Shown: positions 9,539-22,362, counted from the first letter of the stretch. The stretch: DNA of 64,000 bases from Septoria linicola (GCA_024114885.1 CP099424.1:1426001-1490000); one strand, 5' to 3'. Program-made: numbers and translations. The notes: generated by a model not told the origin, from the sequence alone.

Positions 9539-10533
9539 TCATTGCGTGTGGAACACGCCCTCGAACTGCTTCTCTTGTATCCTTCTCCTCTCCCGCCTGT
9601 TGAGGCACACAACCAGCAGCCCCATGATGACAAGCATTATAGGTATGCCAAGTCCGAGACCGATACCAAGACCAAGTTCTGTTGCGCGATCGAATGGTCG
9701 CGAGCCCACTGGGGTGAAGACGAAAGGCTCAGCAGATGTGGTAGAGGATGCCGAGTCTGCCAACGTGGATGAGACCATAGTGGTCATGCCAGATGGAGTG
9801 GACTCTGCCATGCTTGCAGCAGACGACTCAGCCATGCTTGTTACAGAGGACTCGGCCATGCTGGTGGTCGCGTCGGTTGCCATGCTGGACGCTGCTTCAG
9901 TGGTACTCATGACAGCTTCAGCTGTAGTGCTCGACTCTGCCTCAGCAGCAGTGCTTGACGCGGCTTCTGAGGCCGCGCTGGTCGCTGATTCGCTCTCGGT
10001 GCTTGCTGCGGATGTCGTGGCAATGCCTCCCACGACGGCAGCTGTAGTCGCAGCAGTGGTTGGCGTGGCGGCGGCGGAACTTTCAGACGCGGATGATCCT
10101 CCAGACGGAGGCAATGCAGCTCCAGCAGCTGCAATCTGGAAAACCGGGCTGCTGGCCACACAGTTCTCGCACTGGTTGGGCATGTCACTTTTCTGGAGTC
10201 GGAAGTACACTTGAGGGCTGAAAGCGTTCTCCTCCGAGCTTGCGCCTGGCACCTGGTAGGGGTAGGACGTAGTGCTTGACGTCAGGTTGGCTGTGGACGA
10301 GTGATTAGTGATGAAGCAGCTAATGCGGTGATGGGAAATTACTGACCACCAAGGACGTCTACATTGTAGCTCCCATCATCCTGGGATGGACCTCGCCATA
10401 TTTCCAGAGTGGTCAAGGGCCATGGTGATGTCCAGCTAACGTTCACCTGCGAGCCTGGTTCGAACGCACCGAACAGACCGTTCGGCGTGATGAAGCCCAG
10501 CTGAGCTGCTTGTAGCACCACGAGTCCTGCCAT
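9539..10533 (-). CDS. Ser/Thr-rich single-pass membrane protein with Kre9/KNH-like N-terminus
   Basis: Two exons, 10347-10533 and 9539-10290 (56-bp intron), 312 aa. The N-terminal domain (QLGFITPNGLFGAFEPGS, VNVSWTSPWPLTTLEIW) resembles the Kre9/KNH-like extracellular domain of fungal cell-wall proteins. A paired CENC follows, then about 120 residues of Ser/Thr/Ala with short degenerate repeats (SSMAES / TSMAES). Then one hydrophobic segment (GLGIGLGLGIPIMLVIMGLLVV) and a basic stop-transfer NRRERRR with a short cytoplasmic tail. This is the layout of O-mannosylated wall stress sensors (Wsc/Mid2 style). The start at 10533 leaves only a short hydrophobic leader (MAGLVVLQAAQ), so a further 5' exon carrying a better signal peptide is possible. 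Confidence 0.7.
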
Positions 10534-11825
10534 TGTGAATTGTGCACTGCTATGCTGTCCCTGTGACCGAAGGTGAGCTGCTCGAGGACTACCTCCACCA
10601 CAGACGAATGCCAGGCGCAACGAGAAAAGAATTGAAGCCGTACAACTAGCAATCACAACATGCAGGGCATGTCCGACCTACTATACTTCTGGCCCATCGC
10701 GCTTCCTCTCGTAGACCGCATCCGCGGTATTTGGCGTTGTGGCACTCTCATCGGTGTCGCGTGAAAGCGGGCATGGTATGATGCACGAATAGCAAGCTAT
10801 GTGGATGCAGCGAGGCTAAAGTTTAATTGTGCTGCAAAGCGAGCTTGTGATTCTGGACGAAGCCACACGCGCTGGAGCTCAGACGTGTTCTGACCGAGGC
10901 TCCCAGACAGAGGAGCTGTAGCAAGCCACTTTTTCGGTTTCGTTACTCTTAAGGTTAACTTGAAGGTTCTCTTTCCAGGTGAAAGTGGAACATGCCGGAC
11001 AACCACTGATGCTCTGGCTGTTCTCCGCTATTGAATAATGCTCGGCCGATGCCGCATACACCATCGTGCTGCAAATTGGGCCGAGATGGAGTTCGAGCAC
11101 ACGGCAGCTCCGCACTGCAGGCCGCGCGCGCAACACTTTCTACAGCGCCACATACAAATACCAGAGTTGTGTTGATTCTTCTTCCTCGGCTGGCCAGAGG
11201 TGATGCTTGTAGAAGGTGAACGCCGAATCGCTGCGTCGCTCTCAGCGATGACAGTCAAGACATGAGTCCAGCGGAACTCATCATTCTCGACTCTAGATGA
11301 CCGAGAAACTTGGTGACAGAAACATGTCCATTCGATTACAGCCTGGGCTTCGGCGTAACTTAGCACAGCGTCTGAGATCTGGTGTCGCGCGAGCACGGTC
11401 GCTGCATTTGCGTCTATGCCCGATACGAGCAGAAAGCTCGGCGATGACGAAGCACGCTCATTTCAGCTACGATTCATCCAGAGCCACAAGATCGGGACCG
11501 GGCTGCCTGAGTGAGAAAGACGTGTGCTGGAGTCGTCCCGATAGCACGCGAGGAGCAGACAAACAGGAGGGAAATGGGGAAATTGGTGACAGACAACCAT
11601 CGGCGACATGTTTATCCATGTCCTGAACCCTTGGCCTGGTCAGTCAGCATTTCCTGACTTCTTCTCCGCGTCTTATTGTCATCCTCGGCCTTCAGACTCG
11701 ACACGACACTGTCGACAGAAGCCGTCTTTACCTATTTGCCATGGCAGACGCATGTGGTGTAAAGACACACCACGAAGCTGAGTTAGTAGAAGCCTTCGAT
11801 TGTATCTGCGATACTGCAAGCAATC
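10534..11825. other. Long divergent intergenic region
   Basis: 1.3 kb between the membrane-protein gene and the acyl-CoA dehydrogenase gene, 5' to both. No exon or RNA gene could be supported; small open frames on both strands look random. It must contain two promoters and may hide a missing first exon of the membrane-protein gene near 10.6 kb. Confidence 0.45.
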
Positions 11826-13266
11826 ATGGCCTCCAGTGACAGTTTCGATCATCCCGCCTTTGCGCGTATCCCGGCATGGGTGCAAGAGAAGCTCTCGACA
11901 AGGGCCATAGATATCATCCAACGCGTCCACGAATGGGTGGAGAATGAGTGCGTACCCGCGGAGCCGATCGTCAAAGCACAACTCAAGCAGTATGGCAATT
12001 GGAAAACGCCACCGCTCATCACAGAATTGCGAAGTCGAGCAAAAGAGCAGGGCTTGTTCAATCTGTTTCTTCCAAAAAGCTTCGGCAAGTATTCGCCAGG
12101 ACTCACAAATCTCGAGTATTCTTGTGCGGCAGAGATAATGGGCAGGTGCTACTGGGCTGCTCAGACGCTCAATTGCCACGCACCGGATACTGGGAACATG
12201 GAACTGCTTGCGAAGTACTGCAATGAAGACCAGAAGAAGAAATGGCTCGAGCCTTTGCTGAATGGCGAGACATTCTCGGCATACAGCATGACTGAGCCAG
12301 ATGTTGCTTCCTCTGATGCAACCCAGATCGCGTGTAATATCCAGAAAGATCCCAACGATCCGAATTGGCTCATCATAAATGGGCGAAAGCTCTACGGAAA
12401 TTGTAAATATAACGAGGAGCTCGGGTTTTACATCCTCATGGGTTGCAGTGATCCAAATGCGAAGGATCCCTGGAGAAGACACACCATGGTCATCGTGCCG
12501 CGCGATACGGCTGGCTTCCGCCAGATTAGAAATCTTACCATCATGGGCTACGACCATGCACCTGAGGGGCATGGAGAATATCTGTACGAGAACGCTCGTG
12601 TGCCTGTGGAGAACGTCATTCTTGGTGAAGGCCGTGCCTTCGAGATTGCGCAAGGGTAAGACCGTTCTATGCAGATGCACGCCCAGAACTGAAATTTTGC
12701 ATAGGCGTCTCGGTCCAGGTCGAATACACCACTGCATGCGCCTCCTTGGACAGACTGAGCGTGCATACGAGCTCGCCCTCCTTCGTTGCACAGATCCTCA
12801 GAAGAAACCGCGAGGCAGGTTCCTGGGAGAATTTGACAGCAACATTGAGCGACTTGCAACAATGCGGATGCAGCTTGACTCGCTTCGTCTCGTTGTGTTG
12901 AACGCCGCCCACACCATGGACGTGAAAGGTAATAAAGCTGGTCGATACGCCATTGCGCAGTCCAAGATCTTGATACCAGAGATGGCTGCCAAGATAATTG
13001 ATGAATGTATGCAGTTATATGGCGGGCAAGGTCTCACGCAGCATACACCGCTGCCGGAGATGTGGACGTACGCCAGATTCGTCCGAGTTGCAGATGGTCC
13101 GGACTCAGCGCATAGACATCAAGTCGGGCGTGACCAATTGAAGACAGCACCGGATTTCAGAAAGCGTCACAGCGCGTATGAGAGCAGGTACAAGGAGTTG
13201 TGCGAGAAATGGAAGGTCGAAGAGGAAACATTTGGTCCGCCCAAGGCTGCCTCCACTGTACAATGA
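11826..13266 (+). CDS. Acyl-CoA dehydrogenase, ACAD10/11 type
   Basis: Two exons, 11826-12655 and 12705-13266 (49-bp intron), 463 aa. FAD-dependent acyl-CoA dehydrogenase fold: N-terminal helical part to about residue 130, mid beta-domain with SAYSMTEPDVASSDAT (FAD/substrate loop) and INGRKLYGN, then MGYDHAPEGHGEYLYENARV, NVILGEGRAFEIAQG and RLGPGRIHHCMR, then the C-terminal helical domain with LYGGQGLTQHTPL and RVADGPD. The GRxFEI(S/A)QGRLGPGRIHHCMR stretch is characteristic of the ACAD10/ACAD11/LvaC subgroup, which converts 4-phosphoacyl-CoA to an enoyl/3-hydroxyacyl-CoA rather than doing plain beta-oxidation. The usual N-terminal kinase half is absent and is encoded separately at 4232-5371. 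No PTS1 at the C-terminus (TVQ). Confidence 0.9.
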
Positions 13267-13427
13267 GCACGCCCTTGCTCTCCGCAGCTCTAACGCGATA
13301 CAGCTCGAATATAAAGAAATACGAAAGCGACATATACATTCTCCTCAATCATCATTCGTCGGCATTCCGCGTGGAATACTTAATTGCGCTTAAATATGCA
13401 CACGTGATCGAAGTCGCTGCAAGCGCG

Positions 13428-14459
13428 TCACCTCTTCTTGTGCCATTGCGCAGCTCGCTCTGCGATGCTGCCCTTCGGCGCCAGCTGTGTCTTGTGGACG
13501 AGAATCTCGCGAACCAGATCGTAGGCAAATTCGGGATGGAAGTGATTGTAGCCGCGCTCCGGAAACCAATGCTTACTAGAGTTCTCTGCATAGAGGTCGA
13601 CCATCATTTGCCTCGCCTGGCTGCCGGGAGCTGTGCCTTCGTAAATTGCTGTGACGATCTTGCAATTGGGAAAGGTGCGTCCGTTCTTCTCGTCTCGCTT
13701 GTCGATCGTTGCGGCCAGCGCAGTAATGACTTGGTCGCAGAAAGATTCGTCCTAGATGCCATAATCAATTCACAGCTCGAACATATGCCGCGGATCACTC
13801 ACCTGTACTTTCTCGCCGAAGATGTAAAGCTTCGCCAAGAATTCATGTTCGGCTTTGACAGTAGATGTAAGCATCGGGTCTTCCGAAGCTACTAGCACCG
13901 CCTCTGACAGTTCTGTGGAGACTTCGCCGTGATAAGTGAAGTGAACATATGCAGCCACCACATCGTCCTCGTCGTTGAGTCTGATGTCATTCTGCGAAGC
14001 TCGCTCGAAATGCGACTTGAAAAAAGGAGAACGCTCTTTCAAGATGTGCCCGTGCACCTTGAACTCATCGTTCTTGCTATGGATTACGATGACTTCTTGC
14101 GTGAATCGTGATCTTTTCTGTCGCTTCGCCTGCCACACTTTTTGATGTCGCTCGTACTCGTCCCATTGAGCTCTGATGATTGGGTAACGGGTATTGTAGG
14201 CTTTGCGCTCTGAGGCATCTGCCAATGTCTCATAAGCGGCTTGAAGCTAGTCGCTCTGTCAATTTTTGTGTCGCCTCAACTTGACACATCGGCTCACTTG
14301 TTGGAATGCCTTTGTCGACCTCGAGACCTTAGAAGGGGTCACCTTGTCGGGGTGTTGCTTCTTTGCTGCAGCATGATACGCTTTCTTGAGTTGTGACGAG
14401 CTCGCGGTGAAAGCTACGCCGAGAGTTCTATAATGATCTTGCTCCAAAGGTTCCTTCAT
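13428..14459 (-). CDS. J-domain/BTB fusion protein
   Basis: Three exons, 14298-14459, 13803-14246 and 13428-13751, phase-0 introns of 51 bp each; 309 aa. Residues ~8-75 form a DnaJ J-domain: DHYRTLGV, QLKKAYHAAAKKQHPDK (HPD intact), and, just across the first intron, QAAYETLADASERKAYNTRYP. Then a basic linker (WQAKRQKRSRF) leads into a BTB/POZ domain: VIHSKNDEFKVHGHILKERSPFFKSHFE, VVAAYVHFTYHGEV, LAKLYIFGEKVQ, and a C-terminal part (AIYEGTAPGSQARQMMVDLY, FHPEFAYDL) shared with the BTB genes at 50-54 kb. Splice sites are canonical and the J-domain core itself is split by an intron, so the fusion is not an annotation artefact of two adjacent ORFs. Role unknown; a co-chaperone linked to a Cullin-3-type adaptor fold is an inference. 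Confidence 0.85.
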
Positions 14460-14919
14460 GGCTCGACAGTGGTACCAACAAGACACACTCGCTTGACATC
14501 CAATGGCATTTGCGGATGAGGATGAGGAATGTTCAGCCGTTTCACCAACGTGAGGTGAAGCGGGAGACGTTCACGCGATTGGTGCCTGATTTGAGTTTCC
14601 ACAGCAACATAGACGCGCTCACACGTGATCCGGTTTCCTTTTCACCTCGCGCCTCGCGTGTCATCCGATGTGTGCAATGCGAATATGGCGAAGGCGAAGT
14701 GAGCGGAGCACTGCGTGGCAGCATTCTCTGAACATGAGCCACTGGAGCATGAGAAGTTGTATCCAGCAAGAGCCATAGCAAGTGCAGATCTTTGCGCAAG
14801 TCATCAAGCTATTACAGCCGTTATTCTATCCCGATCATCAATGTTATCATCACTGTTCATCGTACAATATATCCATCTATTCAACTCAATCAGCTTCGTA
14901 GGCCGGTCTTTCCAATACA
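14460..14919. other. Short intergenic region
   Basis: 460 bp between the start of the J/BTB gene and the stop of the glucan synthase gene. Expected to hold the J/BTB promoter and the glucan synthase 3' UTR. No other feature seen. Confidence 0.45.
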
Positions 14920-17900
14920 TTAAGGCTTCGTGAGCTGTTCCTTCCGGTAAAATTTGTAAAATCCAACACACAACGCCAAGTTCGCGATCAATCCAACCCA
15001 GAACCAAGGCTGCCAGAGAGTGTCTACACCACCGCTGATATCAGGTGAGATCGGACCAGGCCCAATCCTGTTCGGTGCGACTCCTCGGGCAAGCATAGTA
15101 GTGGCCGAGCCAATGACCTGCATTGCGGTCACAGCAAAGGCAACGTGAGTTCGGGTCAAAGTGCCCAGCAAAATCATACCCAGACCAACGCCTTGAACAG
15201 CATCCAGAACGCCCAACCATAACCACACCGATCGAGACAGCAGTGCACTGGCGATGTAGATAGATCCAGTCTCGATACTTCCAGGAGCCCATGGCAACCA
15301 GAGACCGATGTTCGAAGTTGCCCAGAAGATTTGTGCCCACCTTGGAGCGCCTAGGCCAATGGCAAATAGAGGCAGAATCCACGAGTGGGACTTGGAGAGA
15401 TGAGCGAAGAGGCCGCAGAACATGGCCCAAACGCCGACGAAGAAGAACACCACAAGCACCATCACTTGCCATCCCGCAGCATGTTGACTGCTGAACAGGA
15501 ATGACCAGTTTCGACCGTATGGTGCACTCAGGAAGAAATTTTGTACCACAGTGGTGACAAAGAACCACAGGACAACCTTTCTTCTAGCGATGGATCGATA
15601 GAAGCTAGGCATCCTACCTGGAGCTTGTCGATAGTACGAGGGCAGGCCGAGCCACATGGCGAGGCAAATGGTCCACATTGCGACGGCTATTGGCAAGGTG
15701 ATGGCAGTAATCTTCCAGGTGCCGATGAAGGAGTCGTCCTGGAGGGAATCGCCTGCTGCAGTGCGTCGAGACAAGAAGCTACCCCAATACCAAAGAGCCA
15801 CAACATAGATCTGTTGAGTGCCTTGGATAACGCAAGCGCGGAAGACCCATGACTTGATTGGTGCACCACCTTCATCTCCGAAGTTGAGCGCGAAGAAGAG
15901 GGCACCAGATGCGGAGGCAAGCGCGTAGAAGCCAGTACCAACGTTCTGGACCCAGCCGACACCAGCGTAGGTTGGCGCATATTGTGCTAGGCCGACCAAG
16001 AAGAATGCTGCTCCGTAGAAGAAAAATGGAAGCGAGAGTGCGACCACAGAGGCGAATCGTCGAAATAGGACCCACCACACGATAGAAGCAGCCAGGTAGA
16101 TGGAGGCTACCACGTACAGCTTGCTCGAACTCTGACCAATTTCGCCGGTCAGAAGTGTGATCTGATACGAATTGGCCGCGACGATCTGTCCGAGAGCCAA
16201 GAAGTACGCGTATAGAGGCCAGGTGCCGAACTTGACCTGCATCCACTTTCGCAGACCGGTAGGGGGTTTGTACTCGTCACCGAGCTCGAACGCAGAAGTG
16301 GTAATTCCAGATGCCTTGATAGATGCATTGTCTGGTTTGTCCATTACTGGAAGCGCCGTCAAGTCCAATCGAGATTGATTGGTGACGAGAGTGGACATGC
16401 TCTCTCTTTTGAGCATGCCTAGCTTGGCATTTCTGAACTCGTTGAACCACTCTTTTTCCGACTTCACGATGAAGTCTTCGATACAGTTGCTGGTCTCCGA
16501 GTTCTTGCCATCAAGAGATGCCAGCTTCTTGTCGAAAGCGCGATAGAAGTGGCCGTTGCTGTCTGTGAAGAATGGATCGACCTTTTGTAGATTGAAGTCA
16601 TTCTTCTCGCCAACGATGTTGAGCAACGATAGTCGAGACTCTGGGAAGCTTCGACGATACTCTTCTGGAACATCTGGTACTGGCGGGATGTGGCTGCTTC
16701 GATTGCTGTGTAGGAATCCTGGCGTCGAAGGAGTGGAAGGTCGTAGCGGCGTGATGCAGTCGTCACCTTCACGAGATGACGCGAGAGAGGGCAATGACTC
16801 AAACGAGCAGCGAGACACGAGTCCACTGCGCTGGCCTTCAGGAATATGGCCGGGTCCGTCCATCAAACCATGCGATGCATTCCTGGCGTTTCCAAGTGTA
16901 GGGTGGATCGATGGGTGAGGATGCACCAATGTCACTGTAGACCAGCCATTTTTCTCTGTCAAAATCCTATCATGGGTGTGGATGGAGGTGGTTTGCAGGA
17001 CTTCCAATTCTTCAACCCATTGTGCGACTGGAAAGCGCTGCTTTGCGGATCGAGCTCGCATCATGGCCCTAGTCTTGTGCGATGAGCTCATAGCACCGCG
17101 AATGGCGTCTTTGAACTGGTGAAGCAAGTGAGTTGGTGTTGTCGACTCGACGGTGTACCACCAGCCTGGCATCTGACCCAGCCCTCCTACCCGTGCTCCG
17201 ACTCCCAGGGCACCTTTTCTACCAAACTCCACCGCCACTAAGCCGAAGGGCTCGTCACGGGATGGGATGAGAGCAAACTCTGCGCCCGAGAAGATGAACG
17301 GTGGTAGAGCAGTGAAGACAGGCTTTGAGCACACTCTTCCTGGATACAGCTTCATGAGCTTGTCAAGTTTGAGTGCCGCAAACTTGCCGTGCAAGTCAAT
17401 GACTGGTCCGACAGTGATCAGCTGGACGTTTGGATGCGATTCGAGGATGGCTGGGAATGCATCAGCGATCAGATCGATACCCTTTTGCCTATTCACGGAG
17501 TCAGTCTCAATCCTCAGTCCCGGCAGTCTTGGTTGCAGCTTACATGGACCAACGTCCCACGAACACGAACAGCTCAGCTGCCGGATTGACCTCCAACTCG
17601 GCCCACTCTTGTGCCTGCACTCGCCATTCGAGACGCTGCTTTTCGAAGTCTTCGTCGATGTGGATATCCTTTTCACTCATCACTGCTTTCTTGTCCCATG
17701 CTGCAGTGTCAGAAGGGTCTGGGTTTTGCAGCGACTTGATCTCCTTGAGACCCCAGAAGATAGGATAGCGAGTATAGGCTCGCGCGCCATACTTTTTGGA
17801 GACACCGACAGCGCCGAAACTATTATAGCTTTGTCAGTGACGTGGCAGGGGAAGCAAAATCAAGCATCGACTTACCCTTCTTGATGAATCCTCAAATACG

Positions 17901-20900
17901 AAGCACCTGCATGGAGTAGATTGAAGATCTCGCCAAACTGCACGTATTCTGCAACGATGTCGGGAGGCAGATTGAACACTGAGCAGACCTCGTCGCGCTC
18001 TTTCCTTGTGCGCATTGGCCACAAACCTTGGAACTCTGCGTTGTGCAAAGATAGGCATACAGGAACCGTTCGAGGTAGTAGGTAAAGTGCTGCGATCGTT
18101 CCGTGATAGTCGTTGATGTGGTACAAGTCGACTGGGAAACGGACTAGCAGATGGTCAGCCACTACATTGAAAGCCCGAGAGATCTTCACATACCGAGCGC
18201 TTGGGCGATGCATTGGTTCCAAGCAGAATAGTAGATTGCAGAGTCCAGGTCATCCATGCGAGCTGGGTATGGCTCTTCCTTGCTTTGCTGCCTGAAGATA
18301 GGCGCATCAAGAAGGACGTAGGTGATGTTCCTCAGTTGATGATACTCTGCAGGGCTGTCAGTGTTGTGCGATCTGAAATCAGCGGAAACCATCATGTAGG
18401 GGATCACTTACGGACGTTGACGTTGTAAGTCTGTCCGAAGACAGCCACTGTCATGGGCTTTGCGACTTGGTCAGTAGGATATTCGATTCCTCCTGCGCAG
18501 GGCACGACCCAGATCAGGTCCTGATGTTCAAGATTCTTTCCCATCAATTGTGCCATGACGCCCAAGCCTCCAATCTTGATCTTAATTCCCCAGTCCTCGA
18601 TGTCGTACTCCATTGTGGCAATGAGTACTTTACGTCGAGCGTCGGGTTGTGCAATCATAGCCTCGCTCTTCCGCGAGAATCGATGCGATTGTCGCTTGAA
18701 TGTCGACATCAGCGAAGTCTGTTCCTCACCCGGCATTGTATTGAGTCTTTTGCGTAGCGAGTATGGCAGCAATCGACTCAGCCCCAACTTCTCAGTTATT
18801 CCCTTCTGGTTGAACTTGATCTTGTAGAAACTGCGCACGAAGATCCATGTCGACAGGAAAGCGAAGATCAGTGGCGTGACCCAGAGCAAGACATAAAGGG
18901 CGAGCTGGTGCCACATTGATCCGACAGGCTCAAGGCGGAAGCGCAGGTTGCCATCGTTGATTACGTAGCTCCACGCAAGGTAAGGCTTCGGAGGTGGTGA
19001 GGTGATATTGAGTACCACAGGGGCAAGCGATGATGGAGGAAGTCTGTCCAAAACAGAGTCGCCATCAATGTCGCCCATAACCATGCTTTGATCCGGCTGA
19101 CCGTCGGGGTTGATGCCCCAGACATTGACTTGTGTGACAGTTCCGTTGTTGCTCCACTCCGTCATGAAGTTCTTCCTCCAGGTATAGTCATCGACGAGCT
19201 CGAACTTGTTGTCAAGACCTGCATCGAATCCGTAAGCATTGTAAGGTCCATTGAGATACAAGTGCGGGAATCGACGGGCTTTGCTTCGCAAGTCACCTTG
19301 CTGTACATGGCTGCTGGATCCAGCGAAGCGGCTGAAGTATTCCACGCGTATGTGGTCGTTGTCCCATGTTTTTGCCGACTTTCCAGTGTCTGTGACATTT
19401 TCAAATCCACCTTGGTAAGGTGTCCATTGGGAGAACGAGCCACCGAAATCTGTGGAGTAGCGGAACAGGTCTGCACCGGCAGCAGAATGGTTGAGCATCA
19501 GCCTGTTGCCCTGCTTGACCAGCACAGTCGATGAATAGTTCGCAGATCGTGTGAACACTATAGGGTTATTGGCTTGACCGATACGAAACATGAAATGGTC
19601 TTTCGCTTCGGTAGTCGAGTTAATCCTTAACTGGTCAGATGTGATCGCTGCCCTTGGGTGATCGACAGTCATTCGGTGAACGCCATTGGCAACGCCCTTG
19701 AGCGTGGCAGACCACGACCAGGTTGATGGTACATAGCCCACCAACGCAGAAGTCGACTTCTCAAACTCCAGACACTTCACGCTGTCAAGATCGATGTATG
19801 CGTACATGCCGCACTCGGTCTTTGATGACAGAAGGACGCTGCTGGTTACATCGTCGCAATCCATCATGGAGGAGAACTCGATCGAGACTTCGACGTCTTC
19901 CGTAGCTGCGGGATCGGTGTTTCGGGACAGCAGTCGTGCATCGTGACCAGGAGTGAACTTGGTAATCATTGGCTTTGGACCAACCCACATGGACTTCGGC
20001 ACGTATGCGCGATGATCGTAGGCTGCCATAGCGAGGGAGTTCAGGCATCCGTTGAGCTCAGTAGAGCCAGCGAGACCCAGGGCGCGTGTACTCGCGATAA
20101 GGGTATGCTCGTCAAATGGATGGAAGAGGTTCTTGACTCGAGTTCCTGCCGGATATGGTGCGATCAGCGACGTGGTGTTCAAGCCAGTGGAGTTGTCCGA
20201 ACAGTCAAATTGGTATGTCTGACTGGTGTTCAAATTGGAGTACAACATCCACACTGGCGTCGCAGCTACTGGCTCGTCGGGAACTGTGCGGTTGTCGCGC
20301 AATTGCCTTCGGCTGAGAACGGTGCTGTTGCTTGTCGCCATGGCCGGTGTACGTGTGCCATTCATAGTCGTCGTGAGGTTCTGCACTCCGGGAAATTCTG
20401 ATCGGAACACACTCCAGAGACCAGTCTCGGTTGCGACTCCACTCGATCCGGCGTAAGTGACATCCCAGGTCTGATTAGAGAGTTGCTGGAGGAAAAAGCC
20501 ATCATTCAGAACCGGGTACGCTTGGCGAAGGTGGTACATGCGACGCAGAATATTACGGATTGGCGCAGATGGATCACGATGATCCAGACTGACAGAATCG
20601 TCGTTACAAGCGTTCCGCGTAGCATCCCACGGCATCTGGTAATACTGGGTGGAGTCGAGGCCGTAGCAACCATGTGTCTGCCATGCAGTGGCGGTACTCA
20701 TCGGCTGCCGCCCGAAGATGTAATTGTCGTTCGTCGAATCAAGGGTATAAAACTGCTGCTCCTCGCCCCACAATAGCTTTGGTACTCCAGGAAGAAGCAT
20801 GATCGTGATAAAATGTCCCAGCAGTTGTCGATGAACGCCATTCTCGATCGCAGGCCATCGGAAAACATCCTGGTTTGACACGCCAAACATATGCCGAGGA

Positions 20901-22362
20901 TCGAACACTCCGGTGTTCGCATTGACAAGGTCATTCGTCAAGATGAAGGTGTTCCAGTGATCGACCCACTACAGAGGTCTGATGTTAGCTCAGGTTAAGA
21001 CTGACGAAAGTCGCGCTCTTGTTACTCACGTTTCGTGGAGCATCGTATCCAGCTTCCAAATTGCCATCCATTCCCAAGAACCGCGTCAACGCTCTGTAAG
21101 TGGAGTAGTGGAACGCGCCGCCGTCAAGCGCAGAATCATTGCGAATGTAGTACTGCGACGAGTTCGACGAATTGTGACTCAAGGAGATGGCCAAGGTCAG
21201 GTTCTCCGGCAGCTGATCGGGCTGTCGGCCGCGACCGAAGTAGACCGAGCCCAAAGAGTTGCCGCCGGTGACCTCTCCTACGACAAAGAAGTTATTCTTG
21301 CCATACTTCCTTGCGCATCTTCGCAGAGCCTCGCTGCCGGTAGCCATTGCGTCGACGGTGGACTGTACGGCTTTGTCGTATCGATATCCATCAAAATCCA
21401 GCTGTGCGATAGCCATGCAGTAGAAGTTATCAATCTTCTCGCGAACGGCAGGGTGCCATTCTCTGAGTCGATCTTGTACAGAGGCGAACTTGGAAAGCTG
21501 TCGTCGCCAATCAGGGTAGACACCGAAAGCTTCTGTGTCACCGTACTGATCAAAGTCCGAGTCGTAGCAACCTCGCATCTGCTCCGTGACCTCTGCATCG
21601 ATGGGATAGCCAGTCTCGTTCCAGAAGCGAGGATACTGGCAAGTCTCGTTGTATGTGTTACCAATGTCAAAGTCCATGTACCGTCTGCCAGTCTTCCACA
21701 GAACTTGGTGCTCTTGCAACGAGAATGGTGTAGACTCGTTCAGATAGCCATCGAAACCGATCAAATCGCCCATGGTGGCGAAGGTGTTATCGAGAATGAC
21801 ATACATGCCATGGGCATGGATCTCAGCAATTGCTTGCCTCCACATGTCAATCGAACCGAAGTGAGGATCGAGTATGGACAGATCGACTGGACTGTACGAA
21901 TCGTACACCCATGGTTGATTGAGGAATGGAGAGCCGGCAATGTACAGAGCCTGTATAGTGGTATCATCAGCAAGTGCTCTGCCCCAAGACAGGTGACCAG
22001 TGTGCTATGTCTACCTTGATGCCCATCCCTTGCAGGTAGTCCAAAGTATCCACCAGGCCTTGTAGGTCTCCTCCATGTCGCATCTGATTAGAGTCGGTGA
22101 CTCTCTCGAAGACCGTTCCATTGATGTTATCGTTATATGGGTCGCCGTTGACGAACCGGTCCAAGAACAAGGTATAAAACGGAAACCTCCAGTTGTCCGG
22201 TGAAGCTGTGTAGTTGTGTCCGTTCCATTCTCCCCAGAAGTCCAGCGGATGGACGGCCGTTTGGTTCTGGTTCAGATTGTACTCCGTATATGCGGGATCA
22301 TATTTGTACGCTGTAACAAGAAAGAACGAACAGAACGCAACAAACAATGCTAGCATAGCCAT
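14920..22362 (-). CDS. ags1: Cell-wall alpha-1,3-glucan synthase
   Basis: Seven exons: 22015-22362, 21030-21950, 18412-20968, 18194-18346, 17876-18143, 17544-17819, 14920-17488; all introns 50-65 bp, GT-AG and in phase; 2,363 aa, normal for the family. Layout: signal peptide (MAMLALFVAFCSFFLVTA); extracellular GH13 amylase-like domain with HGGDLQGL, GIKALYIAGSPFLNQPW, DGYRYDKA and FVVGEVTGG; a transmembrane segment near residue 1110-1135; cytosolic GT5 glycogen-synthase-like domain with KIGGLGVMAQ, YHINDYHGTIA and PSRDEPFGLVAVEFGRKG; a disordered Ser-rich linker; and a C-terminal multi-pass membrane domain of many helices thought to export the polymer. The enzyme extends and links alpha-1,3-glucan at the plasma membrane. 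Product type and domain order are established for the Ags/Mok1 family. The gene looks intact. Confidence 0.96.

Noticed and set aside
9516..10214. 232-codon plus-strand open frame rich in Ala/Val/Asp
   Set aside because: Mirror image of the Ser/Thr/Ala-rich repeats of the membrane protein on the other strand.
11679..12791. 370-codon minus-strand open frame
   Set aside because: Antisense shadow of the acyl-CoA dehydrogenase; no recognisable protein features.
20982..22019. 345-codon plus-strand open frame
   Set aside because: It is exactly antisense to exons of the glucan synthase, whose motifs and splice phases are unmistakable; the product has no family signal.
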